From Streptomyces sp. CHD11 (GTDB taxonomy: Bacteria; Actinomycetota; Actinomycetes; Streptomycetales; Streptomycetaceae): DNA of 64,000 nt. The stretch is taken from assembly GCF_018638295.1 (NCBI RefSeq), contig NZ_JABTTS010000006.1:62001-126000 (forward strand), read 5' to 3'. The notes below the pieces were generated by a model that was not told where the DNA came from, searched no databases, and was given only the letters and a program-made list of their open reading frames with translations. A program made the position numbers and the translations under genes. Each line of letters starts with the position of its first letter. Within the stretch, counting starts at the first letter, position 1. Positions 41,446 through 48,833 of this stretch are shown here, in pieces.

Positions 41446-41869
41446 TCAGCAGAAGGGGGCCGGTCGGGCCGCCCGCGATGTCCGCCACCGTGAGCGGGTC
41501 CAGCGTGGCGTAGAACGCCTCCTGTGCCTGGCGCAGGGCGCCGCGCAGCCGGCAGGCGGAGCTCAGCGGGCAGGCGGCCGAGGTGGCCGTGCCCGCGCAG
41601 TCGACGACGTCCCCTTCGCCCTCGAAGGCCCTGACCAGTGCCCCCACCGAGGCGGTACGGCCCTCCTCCGTGAGGGCCAGACCCCCGCCCCTGCCGCGCC
41701 GGGCGGTGAGCAGACCCATGTGCTGGAGTGCGGCGACGACCTTCGCGGCATGGGTGTAGGGCACGTCCATGGCCGTCGCGACGTCCCGTGTCGTCGCCTT
41801 GGCCCCGCTGGTCACGGCGAGGCGCATGAGGACCCGGAGAGCCAGGTCGGTGGAGCGCAGGAGCCGCAT
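41426..41869 (-). CDS. nsrR: NsrR-like Rrf2 family nitric oxide sensor
   Basis: A 147-residue Rrf2 regulator. The winged helix is at residues 1-75 (MRLLRSTDLALRVLMRLA; DVPYTHAAKVVAALQHMGLL, then RGRGGGLAL wing). Three Cys (DCAGTATSAACPLSSACRL, about 93-111) are the cluster ligands of NsrR, which holds a [4Fe-4S] cluster and leaves DNA when NO reacts with it. Targets in Streptomyces are nsrR itself and flavohaemoglobin genes; no hmp gene is nearby. ATG 41869 gives the family length. A palindrome ATGCGCAT (41887-41894) just upstream may be the operator. Confidence 0.9.
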   Translation of the reverse strand: MRLLRSTDLALRVLMRLAVTSGAKATTRDVATAMDVPYTHAAKVVAALQHMGLLTARRGRGGGLALTEEGRTASVGALVRAFEGEGDVVDCAGTATSAACPLSSACRLRGALRQAQEAFYATLDPLTVADIAGGPTGPLLLSLSPSP

Positions 41870-41886
41870 GCCAGGCAGCGTAATGA

Positions 41887-41894
41887 ATGCGCAT
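41887..41894. promoter_or_regulatory. Palindrome before nsrR
   Basis: ATGCGCAT lies 18 bases before the nsrR start, in A+T-rich sequence. It is a candidate core of an NsrR autoregulatory site. Confidence 0.4.
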
Positions 41895-42057
41895 CCGCGG
41901 TTCACATTATTCGCGGTGGAGATCGTGTGCGGGTGGCCCGTGGCCGGTGCGATGCCGTCCGCGGTCCCGGTTTCCCCGTCCTCTACGACTGCCTGTCCAT
42001 CCCTACTACGATCAGTTGATCCGTTCGTCCCACACGCCTCCCCGAAGGGCATTCCCC

Positions 42058-42720
42058 ATGGGCTCCGCCAAGAAGAGCAGCGCAGCACGTACGGCGCGCA
42101 TAGAGGAGATGCGGCGCGCCGAGCAGGCCCGCGAGCGCCGCAACCGGATCCTCACCATCGCCGCCAGTGTGGTGGTCGTCGGCGGGCTCGTGGCCGGGGG
42201 CGTGGTGCTCGTCCAGTCGCAGTCGGACGACGGCGGCGCCACCGCGGGCGGCTCCGGGACCGCGGGCAAGTTCGTCACGGACAAGGACGGCGTGCGCGCC
42301 TGGAAGGGCGAGCTGGGGCGCAACCATGTGACCAAGGCCGTCGACTACCCCGTGTCGCCCCCGGTGGGCGGTGACCACAACCCCGCGTGGATGAACTGCA
42401 ACGGCGACGTCTACACCGACGAGATCAACAACACCAACGCCGTGCACTCGCTGGAGCACGGCGCCGTCTGGGTGACGTACAACGCCGAAGCCGGGAAGGC
42501 AGACGTCGACGCGCTGGCGGCGAAGGTGAAGAAGACCCCGTACACGCTGATGAGCCCCGTGGACGGGCAGAAGGACCCGATCCTGCTGACCGCCTGGGGA
42601 CACCAGCGGACGGTGACCGGGGCGGACGACCCGGCCGTGGACGCCTTCCTGGAGAAGTTCGTCCAGGGGCAGCAGACGCCCGAGCCCGGGGCCGCGTGCA
42701 CCAACGGGCTGTCCGGATGA
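42058..42720 (+). CDS. DUF3105 membrane-anchored protein
   Basis: A 220-residue protein. A charged N terminus (KKSSAARTARIEEMRRAEQARERRNR) and one membrane helix (about residues 32-52) lead to an extracytoplasmic DUF3105 domain. Hallmarks are YPVSPPVGGDHNPAWMNCNGDVYT and NAVHSLEHGAVWVTY, whose His and Cys could bind metal; the domain's function is not established. GAAGGG precedes ATG 42058. The stop overlaps the start of the DUF305 gene (ATGA, 42717-42720), so the two are coupled and probably act together outside the membrane. Confidence 0.92.
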   Translation: MGSAKKSSAARTARIEEMRRAEQARERRNRILTIAASVVVVGGLVAGGVVLVQSQSDDGGATAGGSGTAGKFVTDKDGVRAWKGELGRNHVTKAVDYPVSPPVGGDHNPAWMNCNGDVYTDEINNTNAVHSLEHGAVWVTYNAEAGKADVDALAAKVKKTPYTLMSPVDGQKDPILLTAWGHQRTVTGADDPAVDAFLEKFVQGQQTPEPGAACTNGLSG

Positions 42721-43340
42721 GGCAGCTGGGACTGATCGCGGGCGCCGCGGCGACGGCGCTCGTCGCGGCCGGGGCGATCACCTTCGCGGTGGCCGGGGAC
42801 GAAGGGGCGTCGGGCGTCGTACCGGCGCCGGACTCCGCGGACGCCGGGTTCGCCCGGGACATGGCGGTGCACCACCAGCAGGCCGTCGAGATGTCGTACG
42901 TCGTGCGCGACCGGACGGACGACGAGGAGGTCCGGCGGCTCGCCTACGACATCGCCCAGACCCAGGCCAACCAGCGGGGCATGCTGCTGGGCTGGCTCGA
43001 CCTGTGGGAGCTGCCCAAGGTGTCCGCGGACCCGCCCATGACCTGGATGGGGATGGGCGACGCGGCCTCCGGCAAGGACGGGGCGCTGATGCCGGGGATG
43101 GCGACCAACGCCGAGATGGAGCGGCTGGGGACGCTGGACGGGAAGCGTGCCGAGATCCTTTACCTGCGGCTCATGACCGACCATCACCGGGGTGGTGTCC
43201 ATATGGCCCAGGGGTGTGTACGTGCCTGCGAGGTCGGGGTCGAGAAGCGGCTCGCGCGGGGCATGGTGGAGGCGCAGGAGTCGGAGATCGCGCTGATGGC
43301 GGAGATGCTGGAGGAGCGGGGAGCGGCGGCCCGGCCGTAG
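42717..43340 (+). CDS. DUF305 extracytoplasmic protein
   Basis: A 207-residue exported protein with an N-terminal signal or anchor helix (LGLIAGAAATALVAAGAITFAVAG). It has two ferritin-like DUF305 segments: MAVHHQQAVEMS...IAQTQANQRGMLLGWL (about 50-100) and MTDHHRGGVHMAQ (about 152-165). A Met-rich linker (MTWMGMG...LMPGMATNAEM) and paired His are typical; some DUF305 proteins are linked to copper, though this is not proven. It is translationally coupled to the DUF3105 gene, with which it commonly pairs in Streptomyces. An envelope metal-handling role is inference. Confidence 0.9.
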   Translation: MRQLGLIAGAAATALVAAGAITFAVAGDEGASGVVPAPDSADAGFARDMAVHHQQAVEMSYVVRDRTDDEEVRRLAYDIAQTQANQRGMLLGWLDLWELPKVSADPPMTWMGMGDAASGKDGALMPGMATNAEMERLGTLDGKRAEILYLRLMTDHHRGGVHMAQGCVRACEVGVEKRLARGMVEAQESEIALMAEMLEERGAAARP

Positions 43341-43382
43341 CCGTGGACAGGGGGCTCCGCGACATCGCGTCGGTTTGACGAT

Positions 43383-43388
43383 TACACT
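43383..43388 (+). promoter_or_regulatory. -10 element for leaderless nadE
   Basis: TACACT ends 7 bases before GTG 43396, and no ribosome-binding sequence intervenes. Confidence 0.5.
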
Positions 43389-43395
43389 GGGCGGC

Positions 43396-45156
43396 GTGCC
43401 TCAACTACGTCTCGCCCTGAATCAGATCGACTCGCGCGTCGGCGATCTCGCCGGCAACGCCGAAGAGGTCGTCCGCTGGACCCGGCACTCCGCCGAACAG
43501 GGAGCGCACCTCGTGGCGTTCCCCGAGATGGTGCTGACCGGGTATCCCGTCGAGGACCTCGCCCTGCGGTCGTCCTTCGTGGAAGCCTCCCGCGCGGCGC
43601 TGCGCTCGCTCGCCGCGCGGCTCGCCGAGGAGGGGTTCGGTGAACTCCCGGTGGTCGTCGGCTACCTCGACCGCAGCTCCGCCGCCCAGCCGAAGTACGG
43701 GCAGCCGGCGGGTGCGCCGCAGAACGCCGGAGCCGTGCTGCACGGGGGCGAGGTGGTGCTGACCTTCGCCAAGCACCACCTGCCGAACTACGGCGTCTTC
43801 GACGAGTTCCGGTACTTCGTGCCCGGCGACACGATGCCGGTGGTACGGGTGCGGGGTGTCGACGTCGCCCTCGCCATCTGCGAGGACCTGTGGCAGGACG
43901 GGGGCCGGGTGCCGGCGGCGCGCTCGGCGCGGGCCGGACTGCTGCTGTCGGTCAACGCCTCGCCGTACGAGCGCGACAAGGACGACACCCGGCTGGAGCT
44001 CGTGCGCAAGCGGGCGCAGGAGGCCGGGTGCACGACCGCGTACCTCGCGATGATGGGCGGGCAGGACGAGCTCGTCTTCGACGGCGACTCCATCGTGGTC
44101 GACCGCGACGGTGAAGTGGTGGCGCGGGCGCCGCAGTTCTCCGAGGCGTGTGTCGTGGTCGATCTCGACCTGCCCGCCGCCGAGGCCGACGCGCCGGCAG
44201 GGGTGGTCGACGACGGGCTGCGGATCGACCGGGTCGTGCTGTCGCGGGAACCCGTGCCCGCGTACGACGCCGAGGCGGCCGGGGGATACGCCGAGCGGCT
44301 CGACGACGACGAGGAGGTGTACTCCGCGCTGGTCGTGGGTCTGCGGGCGTACGTCGCGAAGAACGGGTTCCGGTCCGTGCTGATCGGGCTGTCCGGGGGG
44401 ATCGACTCGGCGCTCGTCGCCGCGATCGCCTGTGACGCGGTGGGCGCGGAGAACGTGTACGGCGTGTCCATGCCGTCGAAGTACTCGTCGGAGCACTCGA
44501 AGGGTGACGCGGCGGAGCTGGCACGGCGTACCGGGCTGAACTACCGGACGGTCGCCATCGAGCCGATGTTCGACGCGTACATGGGCTCGCTGGGGCTCAC
44601 CGGGCTCGCCGAGGAGAACCTGCAGTCGCGGCTGCGGGGGACGCTGCTGATGGCGATCTCCAACCAGGAGGGGCACATCGTGCTGGCCCCGGGGAACAAG
44701 TCCGAGCTGGCGGTGGGGTATTCGACACTGTACGGGGACTCGGTCGGGGCGTACGGGCCGATCAAGGACGTGTACAAGACGTCGGTGTTCCGGCTGGCCG
44801 AGTGGCGCAACCGCGCGGCGGCGGAGCGGGGGCAGACACCGCCCATCCCGGAGAACTCGATCGCGAAGCCGCCCAGTGCGGAGCTGAGGCCGGGGCAGGT
44901 GGACACTGACTCACTGCCCGACTACCCGGTGCTGGACGCCATCCTCGCGCTGTACGTGGACCGGGACCGGGGGGCCGACGAGATCGTCGCGGCCGGGTTC
45001 GACGCGGAGCTGGTGACGAAGACGCTGCGGATGGTGGACCGGGCGGAGTACAAGCGGCGGCAGTACCCGCCGGGCACGAAGATCTCCCCGAAGGGCTTCG
45101 GCAAGGACCGCCGCCTGCCGATCACCAACGGCTGGCGCGAGGGCACACCGGCCTGA
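43396..45156 (+). CDS. nadE: Glutamine-dependent NAD+ synthetase
   Basis: A 586-residue two-domain enzyme that makes NAD from deamido-NAD with ATP and glutamine. The N-terminal nitrilase-type glutaminase has the triad Glu (FPEMVLTGYP, about 44), Lys (FAKHHLPNYGVFDE, about 125) and Cys (LAICEDLW, about 160). The C-terminal synthetase has the P-loop SGGIDSAL (about 333) and later ATP and NaAD sites. Ammonia passes between the domains. GTG 43396 is preferred over the TTG 43375 because VPQLRLALNQID is the standard N terminus and the -10 box falls between the two. A hairpin follows the gene. Confidence 0.95.
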   Translation: MPQLRLALNQIDSRVGDLAGNAEEVVRWTRHSAEQGAHLVAFPEMVLTGYPVEDLALRSSFVEASRAALRSLAARLAEEGFGELPVVVGYLDRSSAAQPKYGQPAGAPQNAGAVLHGGEVVLTFAKHHLPNYGVFDEFRYFVPGDTMPVVRVRGVDVALAICEDLWQDGGRVPAARSARAGLLLSVNASPYERDKDDTRLELVRKRAQEAGCTTAYLAMMGGQDELVFDGDSIVVDRDGEVVARAPQFSEACVVVDLDLPAAEADAPAGVVDDGLRIDRVVLSREPVPAYDAEAAGGYAERLDDDEEVYSALVVGLRAYVAKNGFRSVLIGLSGGIDSALVAAIACDAVGAENVYGVSMPSKYSSEHSKGDAAELARRTGLNYRTVAIEPMFDAYMGSLGLTGLAEENLQSRLRGTLLMAISNQEGHIVLAPGNKSELAVGYSTLYGDSVGAYGPIKDVYKTSVFRLAEWRNRAAAERGQTPPIPENSIAKPPSAELRPGQVDTDSLPDYPVLDAILALYVDRDRGADEIVAAGFDAELVTKTLRMVDRAEYKRRQYPPGTKISPKGFGKDRRLPITNGWREGTPA

Positions 45157-45206
45157 CGGCCGGGGCGGACGCCCTCCGGGGTGCGGGCGGAGACGGCCGG
45201 GGCGGC

Positions 45207-45241
45207 GGGATCACGGCCACCGCCATGCCGGTCGTGATCCC
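45207..45241 (+). terminator. nadE terminator hairpin
   Basis: GGGATCACG (45207-45215) pairs perfectly with CGTGATCCC (45233-45241), 51 bases after the nadE stop. Confidence 0.7.
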
Positions 45242-45285
45242 GTCGCCCGCCGCGCCGTCGCCCGCCGCGCCGTCGCCCGCCGCGC
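45241..45285. repeat. 15-bp tandem repeat, three copies
   Basis: CGTCGCCCGCCGCGC occurs three times without change at 45241, 45256 and 45271. It is non-coding and likely variable between strains. Confidence 0.9.
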
Positions 45286-45657
45286 GGGCGCGGCTACCCA
45301 CGCGGGGCGGTCGGGCCGGCCGGGGTACGACCTCCGCTGTGCCGCTCCGCTCGCCCTTGCCGCGCCTCACCACGCCGTCGCCGCATGGATGGGCCACCCC
45401 GCGGGTTGGTTCTCCGGCCGCTGATCCCCCGCCCGCGCGCCGCCCGTGCGCCGGCCAGGCGAAGCACGGGGGAGGGCTCTGGCCGGTACCGGCCTGTACC
45501 GGCCTGTACCAGCCGTCCGTCAGGCGGCGTACGGGACCCAGTCCGGTGCCCGCCTGCGCGCCGGCCGTTCGTCAGGCGGCGCGCGGGAGAGCCCTGCCCC
45601 GGCGGTCTCAAGGCCGGGACAGGGCGCTCCCCGTCGTCGCGCCGCCGGCGTCCGGTG

Positions 45658-46368
45658 TCAGGCCGGTCCGGAGCGGTTCCGCGCCTCGTCCTTGAGGCTG
45701 CGGCCGGAGTCGCGGGCCTGGTCGGAGATCTGGCCGGCCTGGCCGCGGGCCTCGTCCTGCGCGGTCCGGGCCCCCTGCTGCGCGGTGTCCTTCACCTCCG
45801 CGGCCGCGCTCTGGGCCGCTTCCCTGGCGTCCTCCTTCAGGTGCTGTGCGGACTCGGTGGCGGCCTGCTTGACCGGCTCCAGAGCCTCGGCGCCCCGCTC
45901 CATCAGCTCGGACGCCTTCTGCTGTTCCTTCTCGGACGCGGGCACCATCGACGCGGCCAGCAGGCCGACGCCGAAGGCGACCAGCCCGGCGGCCATCGGG
46001 TTGCCCTGGGTCTGGCGGCGGGCGATCTCGGGCGTCTGCTGGGCGGCCTGCCCCGCCTGATCGGCGGCCCCGCGCGCCGTGTCGGCGGCCCGCCCGGCTC
46101 CCTCCTGCACCGAGCCGGCCGCCCGTCCGGTGCCTTCCTGCACCGAACCGGCCGCCGACCGGGCGGTGCCGGCCATGCCGTGGGCCGTATGCGAGGCGGT
46201 GCCCATGACGCGGTCACGGACGCCCGACACCGTACGGCGCATCCTCGCCTTGCGGCGGCGGGCCATCCGGCGGGGGCTGGCCCGGTCGGCGAGCTGGTCC
46301 ACGTCCGCGGACAGCTGGTTGCGCGTGGCCGCTATCTCGGCCCTCATGTGGTCGGGTGACGTGCCCAT
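45658..46368 (-). CDS. DUF3618 membrane-associated protein
   Basis: A 236-residue protein. The N terminus (MGTSPDHMRAEIAATRNQLSADVDQLADRASPRR) is the DUF3618 signature, followed by Ala/Gln-rich amphipathic repeats (SVQEGTGRAAGSVQEGAGRAADTARGAADQ), one hydrophobic segment (AAGLVAFGVGLLAASMVP, about 130-147) and another long Ala/Glu-rich helix. The pattern suggests a membrane-tethered, LEA-like protein; function is unknown. It is the third gene of an operon; its start lies inside the holin-like gene (25-base overlap), so it is probably translated by coupling. Confidence 0.88.
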   Translation of the reverse strand: MGTSPDHMRAEIAATRNQLSADVDQLADRASPRRMARRRKARMRRTVSGVRDRVMGTASHTAHGMAGTARSAAGSVQEGTGRAAGSVQEGAGRAADTARGAADQAGQAAQQTPEIARRQTQGNPMAAGLVAFGVGLLAASMVPASEKEQQKASELMERGAEALEPVKQAATESAQHLKEDAREAAQSAAAEVKDTAQQGARTAQDEARGQAGQISDQARDSGRSLKDEARNRSGPA

Positions 46369-46772
46369 TCCGCGTCCTCCTTCAGGGTCTGGACGGTCTG
46401 CTCCGGCTTGGGGGAGACGGTGCGCATCTTCGCGCGGCCCTTCTGGTACAGCACGGCTCCGGCGATCCCCCACAGGGCGGCGACGATCAGGGCGGCCCAG
46501 CCCTCGTCCATCACGCGGGCCAGGCCGAACACGGCCGCCAGCGAGAGGAACAGCAGGACCATGTAGCCGGCGAACCCGGCACCGCCGAACATCCCGGCCG
46601 CCTTGCCGGCCTTGGTGCCCTCCTCCTTGATCTCGGCCTTGGCCAGCTCCACCTCCTGGCGGAAGAGAACCTGGAGGTCCGAGGTGACCTCGGACAGCAG
46701 CTCACCTGTGGACTTCTCCTGTTCCAGGGGCTCGGCCGAGCGCGCCCGGGACAGTGGTGACATCGTCGCCAT
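46344..46772 (-). CDS. Phage-holin-family (DUF1469) membrane protein
   Basis: A 142-residue protein with a helical N terminus (STGELLSEVTSDLQVLFRQEVELAKAEIKEEG) and two membrane helices (about 62-85 and 92-110). This is the Phage_holin_3_6 (PF07332) pattern, seen in many actinobacteria beside DUF3618. The name does not imply a phage; no other phage genes are present. The middle gene of a three-gene operon that probably shapes or protects the membrane. ATG 46772 is used; the upstream gene ends one base away at 46774. Confidence 0.9.
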   Translation of the reverse strand: MATMSPLSRARSAEPLEQEKSTGELLSEVTSDLQVLFRQEVELAKAEIKEEGTKAGKAAGMFGGAGFAGYMVLLFLSLAAVFGLARVMDEGWAALIVAALWGIAGAVLYQKGRAKMRTVSPKPEQTVQTLKEDAEWARHPTT

Positions 46773-46773
46773 G

Positions 46774-47406
46774 TCATGCCTCCGGGAACGGGCGGCCCGG
46801 TGTGCCCAGGGACGGCGGCGAGGAGGGCGCGGGCGGTGCGGTGCCCGGCGGGGGAGCGGCCGGCAGGGCCTCGGGGGCCGGGGCCGCGGTGACCTCCGCC
46901 CGGCCGTTCCCGTTCGCCCCGGACGCCGACTGCGTCACCTTCGCCAGGCGCCCGACGGCCAGCCCGGCCAGCAGCGCGCCGCCGAGGAAGGCGCCGGGGC
47001 GGCGCCGGGCGAAGCCCTGGAGGTCGGCGACGAGCCCTTCGACTCCCTGCCGCTCCAGGTAGTCCGCCGCCCGCGTCCCCTTGTCGCCCGCGCGCGCCGC
47101 CAGGCTGCGGGCGGGCGAGTCGTGCTCGGCGTGGGCGGCCAGGCCGGAGAAGTCGTTCGCCCACTCCCGCAGCGTGCCGGCCGCCCGCCTGGTCTGCCCG
47201 TCCGCCTCGTCGATCGCGCGGCCCCGCAGATCCTCCAGGACCGTGCCGGCCTGTTGCCGTGCCTCACCCACGACGTTCCTGGCCTGCTCCGCCGCTGTCC
47301 CCGCGACCTGGCCGGCGGCCTGTTTGGCCTGTCCGGCCGTCGCGGAGGACTCTGCCCTGACCTTCTCCCCGGTGCTCCCGGCTCCGGTTCGTACGGACTC
47401 ACTCAT
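46774..47406 (-). CDS. Ala-rich membrane-associated protein, first gene of operon
   Basis: A 210-residue low-complexity helical protein. The N-terminal half is Ala/Glu/Gln-rich (AGQAKQAAGQVAGTAAEQARNVVGEARQQAG) and resembles LEA or YtxH-like proteins. One membrane helix (FLGGALLAGLAVGRL, about 150-165) precedes a Pro/Ala-rich tail. I recognise no enzyme motif. ATG 47406 (MSESVRTGAG) follows GGGGAAG and is preferred over earlier frames. It ends one base before the holin-family gene. Such DUF3618 clusters are often osmotic- or SigB-controlled in Streptomyces; no promoter was identified here. Confidence 0.75.
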   Translation of the reverse strand: MSESVRTGAGSTGEKVRAESSATAGQAKQAAGQVAGTAAEQARNVVGEARQQAGTVLEDLRGRAIDEADGQTRRAAGTLREWANDFSGLAAHAEHDSPARSLAARAGDKGTRAADYLERQGVEGLVADLQGFARRRPGAFLGGALLAGLAVGRLAKVTQSASGANGNGRAEVTAAPAPEALPAAPPPGTAPPAPSSPPSLGTPGRPFPEA

Positions 47407-47615
47407 CGGCGACTTCCCCTCATCGGATGCGTGCGTACGGCCCGTGGCCTCGTGACCCGGTGTGGGCCGGAGACCGAGCTCCGAGCCGCACACGTGGCCG
47501 TCCGTCCGCACCCGAGTGGCCATTCGTGAGCATTTGACACGTTATGGGCAAGGTTCGTCGGGTGGTCCTGCCGTTGCCCCTCGCTGAGGGCAGGATCCGG
47601 CTGCGCTGCACCGAG

Positions 47616-47634
47616 TGGTACACGTCCTGTACCA
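47616..47634. promoter_or_regulatory. VapBC operator palindrome
   Basis: TGGTACA-CGTCC-TGTACCA has perfect 7-base arms and ends 7 bases before the antitoxin start codon. It is the expected position for autoregulation by the VapBC complex. Confidence 0.7.
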
Positions 47635-47641
47635 TTTCGAT

Positions 47642-47911
47642 ATGGCTCTGAAGCGCACCAACGTCTACGCCGACGACGGCGATCTGCGCCTGATCAAAGA
47701 GGCGGCTGCCCGCCTGGGGGTCCCGGAGGCGGAGATAATCCGTGAGGGCATCCACCGCATCGCTCTGGCGCACCGTGTGTGGGACGAGCCGTTCGTCTCC
47801 GACGAGGAGACGTTCGACCTCGGCGCTCCCGTGGACAAGGATGAGATCCGGTCGGCAGTGACCCATGGGCACACAGCGCGCGAGCGCCGGAACCGGGGCG
47901 ACGCCGCGTGA
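47642..47911 (+). CDS. vapB: VapB-like ribbon-helix-helix antitoxin
   Basis: An 89-residue antitoxin. The N-terminal ribbon-helix-helix (KRTNVYADDGDLRLIKEAAARLGVPEAEIIREGIHRI, residues 4-40) binds DNA. The acidic C terminus (FVSDEETFDLGAPVDKDEI) is the likely toxin-neutralising tail. The TGA overlaps the toxin GTG (47908-47911), so translation is coupled. A perfect 7-base-arm palindrome just upstream is the probable operator. The gene is preceded by a 235-base gap with nothing else recognisable. Confidence 0.9.
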   Translation: MALKRTNVYADDGDLRLIKEAAARLGVPEAEIIREGIHRIALAHRVWDEPFVSDEETFDLGAPVDKDEIRSAVTHGHTARERRNRGDAA

Positions 47912-48345
47912 TCGCCATCGCCGACACTTCCGGCATTCTCACACTGTTCAACCGCTCCGACCCGGATCATCACGCGGCGAGAAAGGCCGCGGACCAGTGC
48001 GGCTTTCTCGTCATGAGCCCGCTCGCGCTCACCGAGGTGCATCGGGTGGCCACCAGTCGTGCCGGGCGGGGAGCGGCCGACGGCATCCTCCGCTCCCTCA
48101 CCGAACGGGTACGGCAGATGCGGCTGGTCCTGGCCCCGCCGACGCCGGAGATCCTGGATGCCGCGCTGACCGTCCGGGCGCGCTATGCCTCCCTGGACCT
48201 GGATCTGGTGGATGCGGTCAACGTCGCTCTCGCCGCCGAGTACGGCACGGACGCAGTTCTCACCAAGGATCTCCGGGACTTCCGGGCGTTGCGGCCGACA
48301 GGTGGCAGCTTCTCCTGCTTCCGGATCCTTCCGGATGATCTCTGA
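47908..48345 (+). CDS. vapC: VapC-like PIN-domain toxin
   Basis: A 145-residue PIN ribonuclease. The acidic Mg site is complete: Asp in IADTSG (residue 6), Glu in LTEVHR (about 43), Asp in DLDLVDAVNVALA (about 98-101) and TKDLRDF (about 116). The family cuts tRNA or rRNA and blocks translation; the target here is unknown. It starts at GTG 47908 overlapping the antitoxin stop. All catalytic residues are present, so the module is probably intact, unlike the decayed antitoxin at 505-713. Confidence 0.92.
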   Translation: MIAIADTSGILTLFNRSDPDHHAARKAADQCGFLVMSPLALTEVHRVATSRAGRGAADGILRSLTERVRQMRLVLAPPTPEILDAALTVRARYASLDLDLVDAVNVALAAEYGTDAVLTKDLRDFRALRPTGGSFSCFRILPDDL

Positions 48346-48364
48346 CCGGTCGCCGGGGACCGGC

Positions 48365-48805
48365 CTACCTCTGTGCCGGATCCCCCAGCGCCTTGTGCAG
48401 CGGCTCCTCCGCCCGCCGCCGGTACTCCTGCACCGCCCAGCCGTTGCCGTCCGGGTCCGTGAAGTACATGAACGTGGCGCCGTCGGACTCGGCGTACCGG
48501 ACCGGTTCGGAGACGTCCAGGCCCCGGCCGACCAGTTCCGCGCGGGCCGCCTCGATGTCGGCGACACAGAGCTGGAGCCCTTGGTAGGTGCCGGGGGCCG
48601 GGGTGGGGCCGGGGGTCATCTCCCACAGGGTCTCGCCGAGGGCGATCGAGCAGCCCGAGCCCGGCGGGGTCAGCTGGACGATGCGCATGCCCGGCATGAC
48701 CTCCTGGTCGATGTCGACATGGAAGCCGACCTTGTCCCGGTAGAAGTCCCGTGCCCGGTCGATGTCGCTCACCGGGAGCGGGATCACCTCGAGGGTCATG
48801 TCCAT
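48365..48805 (-). CDS. VOC family (glyoxalase-fold) protein
   Basis: A 146-residue vicinal-oxygen-chelate protein with two beta-alpha-beta-beta-beta modules (about residues 3-60 and 75-130). IPLPVSDIDRARDFYRDKVGF opens the first; FTDPDGNGWAVQEY closes the second. A C-terminal extension is present. VOC proteins include glyoxalases, dioxygenases and antibiotic-binding proteins; the metal-ligand set is incomplete to my eye, so function is unknown. AAGGAG precedes ATG 48805. It follows the FMN-binding protein gene by 28 bases on the same strand, probably as one operon. Confidence 0.88.
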   Translation of the reverse strand: MDMTLEVIPLPVSDIDRARDFYRDKVGFHVDIDQEVMPGMRIVQLTPPGSGCSIALGETLWEMTPGPTPAPGTYQGLQLCVADIEAARAELVGRGLDVSEPVRYAESDGATFMYFTDPDGNGWAVQEYRRRAEEPLHKALGDPAQR

Positions 48806-48833
48806 GGTCAGTGACTCCTTCGTCGGTTTCACG

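Larger units (their letters stand above)
45157..45657. other. Repeat-rich intergenic region
   Basis: This 501-base region between convergent units has no believable gene. It holds the nadE terminator (45207-45241), three perfect copies of a 15-base repeat (45241-45285), short CTGTACCGGC repeats near 45485-45510, and a 24-base near-duplication (45513-45536 and 45565-45588, 22 of 24 identical). Confidence 0.7.

Noticed and set aside
43375-43395. Earlier TTG start for nadE at 43375
   Set aside because: It would place the -10-like box inside the gene and adds seven residues not typical of the family.
45241-45285. CRISPR-like array
   Set aside because: Repeat units are directly adjacent with no spacers, only 15 bases long, and there are no cas genes.
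46344-46772. Prophage suggested by the holin-family protein
   Set aside because: No other phage genes, no attachment site, and this family is a common chromosomal membrane protein beside DUF3618.
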